Assembly (NCBI GenBank): GCA_016720065.1
Contig: JADJXY010000002.1
Location: 1,749,001-1,813,000, forward strand
Direction: 5' to 3'
Source of the DNA: Betaproteobacteria bacterium
GTDB lineage: Bacteria > Pseudomonadota > Gammaproteobacteria > Burkholderiales > Rhodocyclaceae
DNA: 64,000 bases
The notes under the pieces are model-generated. The model did no database searches. It was not told where the DNA came from and saw nothing but the letters and a program-made list of their open reading frames with translations. The position numbers were made by a program, and so were the translations under genes. This document shows positions 8,074-17,264 of this stretch, piece by piece. Numbering within the stretch: position 1 is the stretch's first letter; each line of letters begins with the position of its first letter.

Positions 8074-9405
8074 TTATTTCTTTTTGTCGTCGGCGTAGGG
8101 GTTATGGCCCGCGACGAACTGGATACGCAGCGGAGTTCCCTGCAATTTGAAGGCCTCGCGGAAGGTATGTTCGAGATAGCGGCGATAGCTGTCGCCGATA
8201 TGGTCCACCGCACTGCCGTGAATCACCACCACCGGGGGATTGGATCCCCCCTGGTGGGCGTAGCGTGGCTTGGGGCGGAAGAGCCCGTGGCGCGGGGGCG
8301 CCTGGCGGGCAACGGCATCGGCCAGAACCCGGGTGAGACGCGGCGTCGACAGCTTGGCCATGGCGGCACCGAAGGCGCTATCCACCGACTTGAAGAGTGC
8401 GTCGAGGCCGACGTTTTCCTTGGCGGAAATGAAATGAAAGCGGGCGAAATCGAGAAACTTCAGTTTTCGCTCCAGCACCGCCCGGGTCTGCTCCCGCACG
8501 TAGCGATCCAGGCCGTCCCACTTATTGATGCCCACCACCAGGGCGCGGCCGGACTGGACCACGAAATCGGCGATGTGGGCGTCCTGGTCGGACACATCCT
8601 GGCGGGCGTCGACCATCAGGATGACGACCTGGGCCTCCTCGATGGCCTGCAAGGTCTTGACCACGGAGAACTTTTCCACCGCCTCGAAAACCTTGCCGCG
8701 GCGGCGCATGCCCGCCGTATCCACCAGCACGTAGCGCCGGCCACGACGTTCGAAATCGACGGCGATGGCGTCCCGGGTAGTGCCAGGAGCGTCGAAGGCA
8801 ATGACCCGCTCCTCGCCCAGAAGGGTGTTGATGAGCGTGGACTTGCCGGCATTCGGCCGCCCCACGATGGCCACCCGGACGGCGGCGTCGGCGTCCTCGT
8901 CTTCTTCCGGCTCGGGGAAACTGTCCAGGGCGAGGTCGACGAGGCCCCGCACGCCCTCGCCGTGGGAGGCCGAGATGGCATGGGGATCGCCCAGGCCCAG
9001 TTCGTGGAATTCGGCCTCGACCATACCCCGGTTCATGCCTTCGGTCTTGTTGACGGCGACGAGTACCGGCCGCTGGAGACAGCGCAGGCGATTGGCAATT
9101 TCCTTGTCGTGGGGGGTGACGCCGTTGCGCCCGTCGACCACGAAGATCACGGCATCGGCCTCGGCGATGGCCTGTTCGGTCTGGCGGGCCATCTCGTGCA
9201 GGATGCCGTCCTTGACCAGGGGTTCGAAGCCGCCGGTATCGACCACCAGGTAGGGCTTGCTGCCCAGGCGGCCATGGCCGTAATGGCGGTCGCGGGTCAG
9301 GCCGGGAAGGTCGGCGACCAGGGCATCCCGCGATCGGGTCAGGCGGTTGAAGAGGGTGGACTTGCCCACGTTCGGGCGCCCCACCAGGACGACGGTCGGT
9401 TTCAT
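8074..9405 (-). CDS. der: Ribosome biogenesis GTPase Der (EngA)
   Basis: The 443-residue protein has two tandem GTPase domains, the hallmark of Der: P-loop 1 'GRPNVGKSTLFN' at about residue 8 and P-loop 2 'GRPNAGKSTLIN' near residue 182. A C-terminal KH-like domain follows, ending in a Lys-rich tail ('NPYADDKKK'). It acts in late assembly of the 50S subunit. It lies between bamB and hfq on the minus strand; the order der-bamB-yfgM-hisS is widely conserved in proteobacteria. Confidence 0.98.
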   Translation of the reverse strand: MKPTVVLVGRPNVGKSTLFNRLTRSRDALVADLPGLTRDRHYGHGRLGSKPYLVVDTGGFEPLVKDGILHEMARQTEQAIAEADAVIFVVDGRNGVTPHDKEIANRLRCLQRPVLVAVNKTEGMNRGMVEAEFHELGLGDPHAISASHGEGVRGLVDLALDSFPEPEEDEDADAAVRVAIVGRPNAGKSTLINTLLGEERVIAFDAPGTTRDAIAVDFERRGRRYVLVDTAGMRRRGKVFEAVEKFSVVKTLQAIEEAQVVILMVDARQDVSDQDAHIADFVVQSGRALVVGINKWDGLDRYVREQTRAVLERKLKFLDFARFHFISAKENVGLDALFKSVDSAFGAAMAKLSTPRLTRVLADAVARQAPPRHGLFRPKPRYAHQGGSNPPVVVIHGSAVDHIGDSYRRYLEHTFREAFKLQGTPLRIQFVAGHNPYADDKKK

Positions 9406-9439
9406 TGCCGGCTCCGCCGGGTTTCAGCCATGGCCATCC

Positions 9440-10606
9440 TCACTCGACCGCCAGGGCGGTGACGCCGCCGCCGACCGTCTGGACGAGGAAGCTCGCCCCC
9501 ACCACCTGGGGCGCCGCCACGATGGCGCCGCCATCGGTGTTGTGACGGGCCGCGAAGGATCCATCCTCCCGGCTCAGGAAATGCACCACGCCCTTCACGT
9601 CGCCCACGGCGACCAGGCCCCGGCGGACCGCCGGTGCCGACACCCGGCGATTGAGGAGCTTGTCCTGCTTCCAGACGGAAGCGCCGGTGGCCCGATCGAG
9701 GGCATGGACAGCCCCGCTGTCGTCGGTCAGAAATAAGTAACGCCCATCCAGGGCAATGCCGGCAGCGGAGGAAAAGTCCCGCGCCCAGACGAGATTGCCC
9801 CCCTGCCCCAGGTCGAAGCAGGCGACGCGTCCCTGATAGGCGACGGCGCACACCGTCCTGCCATCCACGACCGGCGGCGCCACCACGTCGGCCACCCGGT
9901 CGAGTTCGGTGGTCCCGCGGGGGATGGCCACCGTGCCTTCCCAGACCGTTCCCCCGTTGTTCAATGCCAGCGCCACGAGTTTGCCCCCCGGGAAGCCGAC
10001 GAAAATGAAGCGATCGGCAAAAACGGGCGCCGCGATGGAGCGCAAGGACAGGGAGGGCGTGGGGCGCTGATAGACCCACTTGCGCTTGCCGTCGGCCGCG
10101 TCGAGCAGGAAGACGCGGTTGTCGCCGCTGCGCACGGCAACGCCCTGCTCACCCACCGCGGGGGGTGCAAGGACTTCGCTGCTCACTTTGGTCTGCCAGA
10201 GGGGTTTGCCGTCCGCGGCAGAAAAAGCCAGTACATCGCCCTTGGCCGTGCCGACCACGACCAGCTTCCCGTCGCTGCCGACGCCGCCGGACAGGGACTG
10301 CCCGGCGTTCACCCGCCAGACCTGGACCCCTTCCTCGAACTTGGCAATACCCCCGTCGCCGCCCGCGACGAACACGGCGTTGCCGACAACCGCGGGAACG
10401 AGGGCGTAATGGGCAGCCTTGCCCATGCTGGTGGTCCACGCGGTCTTGAGGTCCACGGTGGACGTGAAGGGGGTGAGTTCGGCCATTTTGGGGCCGGAGG
10501 AGGAGAAGGGATTTACCGCGTCGATGGCGTCGGAAATCGTCGCGCATCCACTCACGAAGACGAGGCTGGCGGCGGCCAGGGCCGCGCCCAGGCGCTGCGG
10601 CTTCAC
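9440..10606 (-). CDS. bamB: Outer-membrane protein assembly lipoprotein BamB
   Basis: The 388-residue lipoprotein has a signal sequence ending in the lipobox 'VFVSGC' (Cys near residue 21), so it is acylated and held at the outer membrane. The mature part is a beta-propeller built from repeats with PQQ-like motifs such as 'GVHALDRATGASVWKQ' type blades (here 'AVHALDRATGASVWKQ'). It is a subunit of the BAM complex that inserts beta-barrel proteins. Its start overlaps the stop of the YfgM-like gene by four bases. Confidence 0.96.
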   Translation of the reverse strand: MKPQRLGAALAAASLVFVSGCATISDAIDAVNPFSSSGPKMAELTPFTSTVDLKTAWTTSMGKAAHYALVPAVVGNAVFVAGGDGGIAKFEEGVQVWRVNAGQSLSGGVGSDGKLVVVGTAKGDVLAFSAADGKPLWQTKVSSEVLAPPAVGEQGVAVRSGDNRVFLLDAADGKRKWVYQRPTPSLSLRSIAAPVFADRFIFVGFPGGKLVALALNNGGTVWEGTVAIPRGTTELDRVADVVAPPVVDGRTVCAVAYQGRVACFDLGQGGNLVWARDFSSAAGIALDGRYLFLTDDSGAVHALDRATGASVWKQDKLLNRRVSAPAVRRGLVAVGDVKGVVHFLSREDGSFAARHNTDGGAIVAAPQVVGASFLVQTVGGGVTALAVE

Positions 10607-11256
10607 GCGGCATCCCCCAGGGCGTCGACTTTCTGCTGCACGATGTCGCGGTAGGGACTGCCCCCCTGGGCCTTGGACTTGCTTTCCATGCTTTCCAGGG
10701 CGGTCTTGTAGGCGGCGCGGGCCTCGCTCTTCTTGCCCTGGGCGGCCAGAACGTCGCCGCGGAGTTCGGCAAAGCGGCCCGCGAAGGCCGCGCCCTGACC
10801 GCCAGCAAGGGTCTTGAGGGCTTCGTCGTAGGCCGCTTCGTCGAGCAGGACAGCGGCCAGGCGCAGGCGACCGATGTCCTTGAGTTCCTCCTTGCCGTTC
10901 TCTGCCACCCAGGCAAGCTGGGCCTTGGCAGTCTTGGCGTCACCCGCTTCGAAAGAGGTCTTGGCGGCCAGGAGGGCGGCCAGGGAAGCGTAGGGGGTAC
11001 CGGAGTATTTTTCGGTCAGTTCGCCCGCCACGGTCTTGACCCGCTGCATGTCGCGAGACGTCACGGCCTGCTCGAGGGCGGCAAAGACCGCCGAAGCCTG
11101 GGCCACCTGACCGCGCTGGTACCAGTTCCAGCCCTGCCAGCCAACCACGCCCAGGGCGACGGCCAGGGCAAGCCCGGTCACCAGGTTACCGTACATCTTC
11201 CACCAGGTCTTGAGGGTGTCGATCTGTTCCTGTTCTTCGAGATCGTAGTGCGCCAT
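10603..11256 (-). CDS. YfgM-like tetratricopeptide protein (ancillary SecYEG translocon subunit)
   Basis: The 217-residue protein has a short cytoplasmic N-terminus rich in acidic residues ('DLEEQEQIDTLKTWWKMYG'), one membrane helix (about residues 22-44) and a periplasmic TPR-like part. This is the YfgM family, which in E. coli binds the SecYEG translocon together with the chaperone PpiD. It is coupled to bamB by overlap and begins six bases after hisS. Confidence 0.93.
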   Translation of the reverse strand: MAHYDLEEQEQIDTLKTWWKMYGNLVTGLALAVALGVVGWQGWNWYQRGQVAQASAVFAALEQAVTSRDMQRVKTVAGELTEKYSGTPYASLAALLAAKTSFEAGDAKTAKAQLAWVAENGKEELKDIGRLRLAAVLLDEAAYDEALKTLAGGQGAAFAGRFAELRGDVLAAQGKKSEARAAYKTALESMESKSKAQGGSPYRDIVQQKVDALGDAA

Positions 11257-11261
11257 GGTCC

Positions 11262-12551
11262 TTATTCCTCGTCTTCGCTATCGAACATCTGCCCGATGAT
11301 GGCCTCGGCCAGGTCATCGACCTTCATTTTTGTCTGCCCGCCGCCTTCCTGCCGCAGGAACTTCAATTGGGCCTCGCCGCCCGCTGCCTCGTCGTCGCCG
11401 ATGACCACGGCGAACGGCGCGCCACTGGTATCGGCCTTCTTCATCTGCGCCTTGAAGCTGCCACCGCCGCAATGGAGCAGGACGTTGATGCCCTGGTCCC
11501 GCAGGCCCTCCGCGGCGCGGAAGGCGAGCCGCGAGGCGGCCTCGCCCTGATGCACGACATAGACATCGGGAGCCGGGGCAGCCGGTTCTCCGCCGCTGTC
11601 CCGGATGAGGGCCACCAGGCGCTCGACGCCCATGGCGAAACCGCAGGCCGGCGTGGGCTTGCCTCCCAACTGGGCGACCAGGCCGTCGTAACGGCCCCCG
11701 GCACACACGGTTCCCTGGGCACCGAGACGGTCGGTCACCCACTCGAACACGGTGAGGTTGTAGTAGTCCAGACCGCGCACCAGGCGGGGATTGAGGGTGT
11801 AGGGGATGCCCGCATCCTTCAGGATCTGCTGTACGCCAGCGAAGTGGGCCAGGGATTCGGCGCCCAGGAAATCGATGAGGCGGGGCGCCGCGGCGCACAG
11901 ATCCTGCAGGGCCGGATTCTTGCTGTCGAGGATACGCAGGGGATTGGTGTAGAGGCGGCGGCGAGCGTCTTCGTCCAGGAGATCGACGTGTTGCTCGAAA
12001 TGGGCGATGAGGGCCGCCCGGTGCTGGGCCCGTTCTTCCGGCTGGCCCAGGCTGTTCAACTGCAACTCGATGCCGTCGAGGCCCAGGTCGGCCCACAGAC
12101 GGGCGCCCATGAGGATCATTTCGGCGTCGATGTCCGGCCCGGCGAAACCCAGGGCCTCGACCCCCACCTGGTGAAACTGGCGGTAGCGGCCTTTCTGGGG
12201 CCGCTCGTGGCGGAACATGGGGCCCAGGTAGTAGAGCCGCTGGGGCTGCTGGGCAGCGAGGTTGTGCTGGATGACGGCCCGCACGCAGCCGGCGGTGCCC
12301 TCGGGCCGCAGGGTCAGGGGTTCGCCGTTGAGGCTATCGACGAAGGAGTACATCTCCTTTTCGACGATGTCGGTGACCTCACCTATGGCCCGCTTGAAGA
12401 GGGGCGTCGGCTCGACGATGGGCATGCGGATGGGGCGGTAGCCGTAGGCTTTCAGCCAGGAACGCACGGTGTCTTCGAACAGTTCCCAGAATTCGGCTTC
12501 GGCGGGCAGGATGTCGGGCATGCCGCGTACCGCCTGGAGGGTTTGACTCAT
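11262..12551 (-). CDS. hisS: Histidine--tRNA ligase
   Basis: The 429-residue protein is full length for class II HisRS. Visible signatures are the N-terminal 'QAVRGMPDILPAEAEFWE', motif 2 with 'GPMFRHERPQKGRYRQFHQ', the histidine-specific loop 'LVRGLDYYNLTVFEW', motif 3 'FAMGVERLVALI' and a C-terminal anticodon-binding domain. Its start overlaps the end of ispG by four bases, and the gene is followed by the YfgM-like gene after six bases. Confidence 0.98.
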   Translation of the reverse strand: MSQTLQAVRGMPDILPAEAEFWELFEDTVRSWLKAYGYRPIRMPIVEPTPLFKRAIGEVTDIVEKEMYSFVDSLNGEPLTLRPEGTAGCVRAVIQHNLAAQQPQRLYYLGPMFRHERPQKGRYRQFHQVGVEALGFAGPDIDAEMILMGARLWADLGLDGIELQLNSLGQPEERAQHRAALIAHFEQHVDLLDEDARRRLYTNPLRILDSKNPALQDLCAAAPRLIDFLGAESLAHFAGVQQILKDAGIPYTLNPRLVRGLDYYNLTVFEWVTDRLGAQGTVCAGGRYDGLVAQLGGKPTPACGFAMGVERLVALIRDSGGEPAAPAPDVYVVHQGEAASRLAFRAAEGLRDQGINVLLHCGGGSFKAQMKKADTSGAPFAVVIGDDEAAGGEAQLKFLRQEGGGQTKMKVDDLAEAIIGQMFDSEDEE

Positions 12552-13774
12552 GACTTGAGCTTCTTCTGATAGGTGCGCTCGACGTAGCGCTCGATGATGG
12601 CCTTGAATTCGGCGGCGATACCCTCGCCCTTGAGGGTAACGGTCTTGACACCGTCCTCGAAGACCGGCGCCGACGGCGCTTCGCCGGTCCCCGGCAGGGA
12701 AATGCCGATATTGGCGTGCTTGGATTCCCCGGGGCCGTTCACGATGCAGCCCATGACCGCCAGGGTCATGTTTTCAGCACCGTCATAGTGCAGGCGCCAC
12801 TCCGGCATGCGGGCGCGGACGAAATCCTGCACGTCTCCCGCCAATTCCTGGAAGAAAGTGCTGGTGGTGCGGCCGCAGCCCGGACACGCCGCGACCATGG
12901 GCGTAAAGGCGCGCAGGCCCATGGTCTGAAGGATTTCCTGGGCGACGATGACTTCCTGGCTGCGGGAGCCCCCGGGTTCCGGGGTAAGGGAAACCCGTAT
13001 GGTGTCGCCGATCCCCTCCTGCAGCAGCACGGCAAGGGCGGCGGTGGAGGCGACGATGCCCTTGGACCCCATGCCCGCCTCGGTCAGTCCCAGATGGAGG
13101 GCGTAGTCGGCGCGACGCGCCAGCTCGCGATAGATGGCGATCAGGTCCTGCACGCTGGATACCTTGCAGGACAGGATGATGCGTTCTCCCGGCAGACCGA
13201 ATTCCTCGGCCCTCGCCGCGGACTCCAGGGCCGAGGTGACCATGGCGTGGCGCATCATTTCGGTGGCGTCCCGGGGTTCGGCCTGACGACTGTTCTCGTC
13301 CATGAGGCGGGCCAGCAGTTCCTGATCGAGGCTGCCCCAGTTGACGCCGATACGCACCGGCTTGTCGTAGCGGCAGGCGAGCTCGACCATGCGTGCGAAC
13401 TGCTCGTCCTTCTTCTTGCCGAAGCCGACGTTGCCCGGGTTGATGCGGTACTTGGCCAGGGCCTCGGCACAGGCCGGTTCGTCGCTCAGCAGGCGATGGC
13501 CGTTGTAGTGGAAATCGCCGATGAGGGGCACCGCGCAGCCCATGCGGTCGAGGTGCTCCCGTATCCTGGGCACGGCTGCGGCAGCCTCGGGGGTATTGAC
13601 GGTAATGCGGACCAGTTCCGACCCTGCCCGGGCCAGTTCGGCGGTCTGGATCGCGGTGGCCAGGACGTCGGCGGTATCGGTGTTGGTCATGGCCTGGACG
13701 ACCACCGGCGCTCCGCCGCCCACCACGACGGGGCCGATGCGGCAGGACCGCGTGGACTTGCGCAGGAGCGTCAT
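12548..13774 (-). CDS. ispG: 4-hydroxy-3-methylbut-2-en-1-yl diphosphate synthase (IspG/GcpE)
   Basis: The 408-residue iron-sulfur enzyme catalyses the seventh step of the MEP isoprenoid pathway. The N-terminal TIM barrel holds 'PVVVQAMTNTDTADV'. The cluster ligands are in the C-terminal part: 'CPGCGRTTSTFFQ', with a further Cys in 'VMGCIVNGPGE'. It is translated between the RodZ-like gene (six bases upstream) and hisS (four-base overlap). Confidence 0.98.
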   Translation of the reverse strand: MTLLRKSTRSCRIGPVVVGGGAPVVVQAMTNTDTADVLATAIQTAELARAGSELVRITVNTPEAAAAVPRIREHLDRMGCAVPLIGDFHYNGHRLLSDEPACAEALAKYRINPGNVGFGKKKDEQFARMVELACRYDKPVRIGVNWGSLDQELLARLMDENSRQAEPRDATEMMRHAMVTSALESAARAEEFGLPGERIILSCKVSSVQDLIAIYRELARRADYALHLGLTEAGMGSKGIVASTAALAVLLQEGIGDTIRVSLTPEPGGSRSQEVIVAQEILQTMGLRAFTPMVAACPGCGRTTSTFFQELAGDVQDFVRARMPEWRLHYDGAENMTLAVMGCIVNGPGESKHANIGISLPGTGEAPSAPVFEDGVKTVTLKGEGIAAEFKAIIERYVERTYQKKLKS

Positions 13775-13780
13775 GGCGGT

Positions 13781-14734
13781 TTATTCCAGGGTCAGGCGAG
13801 CGACTTCACCCCGGGTATGGGGGGCGAGATCCACCGCCTGGCCGCGGAAACTCAGCCGCACGCCAGAGGCATTGCCGATGACCAGCGCCAGACGCCCGCG
13901 GCCTTCGACGCTATGCTCGCTGCCTGCCGGAAGTTTCTGGGAAAGGAGCAGATTCCCCTCGCCGTCCTTGACCTCGACCCAGGACTCGCGCTCGACCACC
14001 AGGCGCAGCACTCCCGTCGCACCGGTCGCCGCGGTGGAAGCTGCCGCGGAAGGCGCGACAACAACGGCAGACGGCGCCGCCAGCCCGGCGGGCGCAGGAG
14101 AAGCACTTTCCCCGGGAGCCGCCGCAGCTTGGGGGGCATTGCCCGCGTCCCCAACCGGAATCGCCTGGGGGTTCAGGACCTGCTGGGGCGTGGCGCCGGG
14201 AGGAAGCACGGGCTCGGGCACCGCCGCAGGGGATGGCGGCACCGTGTCCTGCGGCGCTTCGCGCTGGACCAGGCCGCGCAGCGCCTCCAAGGCCCGACCG
14301 AAATCGGCCGGCAGGACAAAGTAGAGCAACAGGGCCAGGACCACCAGCCCCAGGCCAAAACCGACGACGGCGAAGTCCCGGCGACGCCCGGCGGTGGGCG
14401 CCGGCATGGGAGTTTGCGGACCATGGGGTCGGTCGAGGCGCGGCGCGGTAAGGTCGAGGACGCCATCCAGTTCGACCATCAGCGGCGCCGGGTCGATTTC
14501 CAGCAAACGCGCGTAATTGCGCGCAAACCCGCGTATGAAGGTCGCGCCGGGCAGCGCATCCCAGCGCCCTGCCTCCAGGGCTTCGACCTGCCGCACGCCC
14601 AGTTTGAGGGCTTGTGCCACGTCGCCCAGGGTCATGCCCTTCGCTTCGCGGGCAGCCCTCAGGCGCGCGCCCACGCTGGGGGACGGTGGATCTTCGGCTA
14701 CGGCGACAGTCTCTTCGCGAACTTCCGCGTTCAT
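13781..14734 (-). CDS. RodZ-like helix-turn-helix membrane protein (DUF4115)
   Basis: The 317-residue protein combines an N-terminal HTH ('EAKGMTLGDVAQALKLGVRQ', residues about 33-52), a membrane helix (about residues 128-146) and a Pro/Ala-rich linker. A C-terminal periplasmic DUF4115 domain contains 'VERESWVEVKDGEG'. This is the RodZ architecture; RodZ links MreB to the cell wall machinery and sets rod shape. It starts on an ATGA overlap with pilW and is followed by ispG, the standard gammaproteobacterial and betaproteobacterial order. Confidence 0.9.
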   Translation of the reverse strand: MNAEVREETVAVAEDPPSPSVGARLRAAREAKGMTLGDVAQALKLGVRQVEALEAGRWDALPGATFIRGFARNYARLLEIDPAPLMVELDGVLDLTAPRLDRPHGPQTPMPAPTAGRRRDFAVVGFGLGLVVLALLLYFVLPADFGRALEALRGLVQREAPQDTVPPSPAAVPEPVLPPGATPQQVLNPQAIPVGDAGNAPQAAAAPGESASPAPAGLAAPSAVVVAPSAAASTAATGATGVLRLVVERESWVEVKDGEGNLLLSQKLPAGSEHSVEGRGRLALVIGNASGVRLSFRGQAVDLAPHTRGEVARLTLE

Positions 14735-15537
14735 TCGAAATTACCCTTCAAAAACTCCTGATATTCCCTGGATTCCTGGTAACGCCCCCGCAACTGCGCG
14801 GCAAAGGAGCTTTCGGCCTCGCGATTGCCCAGTTTTCGCTCGATGCGCAGTCCGAGCCACAGGGCGTCCGGCGTCGGCGGCTCCATGACCCGCAGGGCAT
14901 CGGCAAGCACCTTGCGCGCCTCCCCCAGGTTGCCCTTGGCGTACTGGAGGTTGGCCATGTGGATACGGGAAGCCAGGGCCGCGGGGCCGTTGAGCCGTAT
15001 GGCGGTGGTGAGGTAATTCTCGGCCCCCTCCAGATCCCCGGCCTTGACCGCGCAGGAGCCTGCGTTGGCATAGGCCAGGTCGGGCGTGGTGTAGAGGGGA
15101 TTCTTGATGGCGTTGAGGAAATACGAAATGGCCTGGCGGGGCTTGCCGTTCTCGCACAGGAACCAGCCGTAGTTGTTGTTGATTTCGGGATCGTTGGACG
15201 CAAGGCCGAGGGCCTTCTTGAAATCTTCCTCGGCCAGGGTCAGTTCGCGCAGATAAGCCCGCACCAAACCGCGGACGTTGTACGCCGGGGCATAACCGGG
15301 GTCGGCATGGATGGCGACCCCAAGTTCTTCGAGGGCCACGGCGAGATTGCCATCCTGGAAATAGAGCGAGGCCAGTTCGGTATGAATCTTTGCCCGGGCC
15401 CGCGGATCGGTGCCGTAGGCCGGGCGCTGCGACTGCGCTTCGACGGCCTGCTGGGCGAGAGCGGGAAGCGCGGCACCGCCCGCCAAAATCACCATGAGGA
15501 GCACCGCCGCCACGCCAGCTGTTTTTCTGTCGCTCAA
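14731..15537 (-). CDS. pilW: Type IV pilus biogenesis/stability protein PilW (PilF)
   Basis: The 268-residue protein has an N-terminal hydrophobic export signal ('AAVLLMVILAGGAALPALA') and about six TPR motifs, for example 'HTELASLYFQDGNLAVALEE' and 'PEINNNYGWFLCENG'. PilW/PilF is the pilotin needed for secretin assembly of type IV pili. No ATG or GTG is well placed. A TTG at 15537 is preceded by the strong ribosome site AAAGGAGGTC and overlaps the rlmN stop (TTGA), so I take it as the start. A lipobox Cys at the usual place is not evident, which is odd for a pilotin. Confidence 0.88.
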   Translation of the reverse strand: MSDRKTAGVAAVLLMVILAGGAALPALAQQAVEAQSQRPAYGTDPRARAKIHTELASLYFQDGNLAVALEELGVAIHADPGYAPAYNVRGLVRAYLRELTLAEEDFKKALGLASNDPEINNNYGWFLCENGKPRQAISYFLNAIKNPLYTTPDLAYANAGSCAVKAGDLEGAENYLTTAIRLNGPAALASRIHMANLQYAKGNLGEARKVLADALRVMEPPTPDALWLGLRIERKLGNREAESSFAAQLRGRYQESREYQEFLKGNFE

Positions 15538-16625
15538 AGCCTGACCTCCTTTAGTGGAATGCTGCGCCCGGCTGTGCGCCGGGTCTTGTCGCGCACCTGC
15601 CCCGCCAACTGGCCGCAGGCGGCGTCGATGTCGTCGCCCCGCGTCTTGCGCGTGGTGGTGACGATACCGGCCGCCATGAGAATCTCGCCAAAACGGCGCA
15701 GCCGTTCGGCCCTGGACCGCCGGAAGGGCGAGCCGGGGAAGGGGTTGAAGGGAATCAGATTGAACTTGCAGGGCACCATCCTGACCAGCGCCAGGAGTTC
15801 GCGGGCGTGGGCATCGCTGTCGTTGATGCCGTCGAGCATGACGTACTCGAAGGTGACGAAGTCGCGCGGAGCCTTTTCCAGGTAGCGGCGGCAGGCCGCC
15901 ATCAGCTCGGCCAGGGGATATTTCTGGTTGATCGGCACCAACTGGTCGCGCAGGGCGTCGTTGGGCGCGTGCAGGGAAACGGCCAGGGCCACGGGGCATT
16001 CGTCGCGCAGGCGGTCCATGACCGGCACCAGGCCGGAGGTGGATACCGTCACCCGGCGCCGCGACAGGCCATAGGCATTGTCGTCGAGCATCAGGCGCAG
16101 GGCGGTGACCGAATTGTCGAAATTGGCCAGGGGCTCACCCATGCCCATGAGGACAACATTGGAGATGACCCGCTCGTCGCCATGCACCACGCCCAGGGCC
16201 TCGTTGGCCCGCCACAACTGGCCGATGATCTCGGCCACGGTGAGGTTGCGGTTGAAGCCCTGCTTGCCGGTGGAACAGAAGGCGCAGTCCAGAGCGCAGC
16301 CGGCCTGGGTGGAGACGCACAGGGTGCCGCGGTCGTCCTCGGGGATGAAGACCGTCTCGACGGCATTGCCACCGCCGACGTCGATGAGGAACTTGCGCGT
16401 GCCGTCGTCGGACAGCTTGTCGGATACGACCGCGGGGGGCGCCACCACCGCCTTCGCCTTGAGCTTTTCGCGCAGACTCTTGGCGATGTCGGTCATGGCG
16501 TCGAAATCCGCCACCCCCGACCGATGCATCCAGCGCAGCACCTGGCGCGACCGGAAGGGCTTTTCGCCCTGCTCGGCGAACCAGGCGGTCAGGCCATCGG
16601 CATCGAAATCGAGGAGATTCTTCAT
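15534..16625 (-). CDS. rlmN: Dual-specificity 23S rRNA/tRNA methyltransferase RlmN
   Basis: The 363-residue radical-SAM enzyme methylates C2 of A2503 in 23S rRNA and A37 in some tRNAs. The radical-SAM cluster motif reads 'CALDCAFCSTG'. The first catalytic Cys lies in 'TLCVSTQAGC', and the C-terminal conserved Cys lies in 'DIDAACGQLAGQ'. The last codons, AAG GAG GTC AGG CTT TGA, also hold the Shine-Dalgarno for pilW. ndk lies upstream, separated by about 70 bases. Confidence 0.97.
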   Translation of the reverse strand: MKNLLDFDADGLTAWFAEQGEKPFRSRQVLRWMHRSGVADFDAMTDIAKSLREKLKAKAVVAPPAVVSDKLSDDGTRKFLIDVGGGNAVETVFIPEDDRGTLCVSTQAGCALDCAFCSTGKQGFNRNLTVAEIIGQLWRANEALGVVHGDERVISNVVLMGMGEPLANFDNSVTALRLMLDDNAYGLSRRRVTVSTSGLVPVMDRLRDECPVALAVSLHAPNDALRDQLVPINQKYPLAELMAACRRYLEKAPRDFVTFEYVMLDGINDSDAHARELLALVRMVPCKFNLIPFNPFPGSPFRRSRAERLRRFGEILMAAGIVTTTRKTRGDDIDAACGQLAGQVRDKTRRTAGRSIPLKEVRL

Positions 16626-16695
16626 TGTGAGGGGTGAGGCAGGGTGCGAGGGGCAGGGCCGAACGGCACCTGAGCCCCCCTCGCTCCTCGCCGAA

Positions 16696-17124
16696 TCAGC
16701 GTCCGCTGTAGGTATTCATGCCGGGGAAGAAGAAGGCGACTTCCACGGCAGCGGTTTCGGGGGCGTCGGAACCATGGACGGCGTTGGCGTCGATGGATTC
16801 GGCGAAGTCGGCGCGGATGGTGCCCTTGTCGGCCTTCTTGGGGTCGGTGGCGCCCATCAGCTCACGGTTCTTGGCGATGGCGTTCTCGCCTTCCAGGGCC
16901 TGGATCATCACTGGGCCGGAGGTCATGAACTCGACCAGATCCTTGAAGAAGGGGCGCTCCTTGTGCACGGCGTAGAACTGGCCAGCTTCCTGGGCGGAGA
17001 GCCAGGTCATGCGGGCGGCGATGACCTTGAGGCCGGCGGCTTCGAAACGGGAGTAAATCTGGCCGATGACGTTCTTCTTGACGGCGTCCGGCTTGATGAT
17101 GGAAAGGGTGCGTTCGATAGCCAT
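16696..17124 (-). CDS. ndk: Nucleoside diphosphate kinase
   Basis: The 142-residue enzyme is full length and balances nucleoside triphosphates by phosphate transfer through an active-site histidine, seen as His117 in 'NAVHGSDAPETA'. The N-terminal 'ERTLSIIKPDAV' is also characteristic. A GGAG ribosome site lies about seven bases before the ATG. It is the first gene of the long minus-strand housekeeping run and is separated from the TRAP operon upstream by a terminator. Confidence 0.98.
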   Translation of the reverse strand: MAIERTLSIIKPDAVKKNVIGQIYSRFEAAGLKVIAARMTWLSAQEAGQFYAVHKERPFFKDLVEFMTSGPVMIQALEGENAIAKNRELMGATDPKKADKGTIRADFAESIDANAVHGSDAPETAAVEVAFFFPGMNTYSGR

Positions 17125-17208
17125 GCTAAAACTCCAAAATACAAGGGGTTAGTGAAGTAAAACGGGAGATTTTAGCAGCTTTTGAAAGCGTTCTCCCGAG
17201 GCACCAAG

Positions 17209-17241
17209 AAAAAAGCGCGCCGCGGTTTCCCGTCGGCGCGC
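17209..17241 (-). terminator. Rho-independent terminator of the dctPQM operon
   Basis: An 8-base-pair stem (17215-17222 with 17234-17241, GCGCGCCG/CGGCGCGC) with an 11-base loop is followed, on the minus strand, by a run of six T. It lies 23 bases past the dctM stop and before ndk, so it ends the TRAP transcript. Confidence 0.85.
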
Positions 17242-17264
17242 CCAAGAGGTACTACGAGGAGACG

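Noticed and set aside
15538..15999. The upstream extension of pilW to 422 codons
   Set aside because: It overlaps rlmN on the same strand in another frame and has no similarity to PilW; the TTG at 15537 explains the gene.
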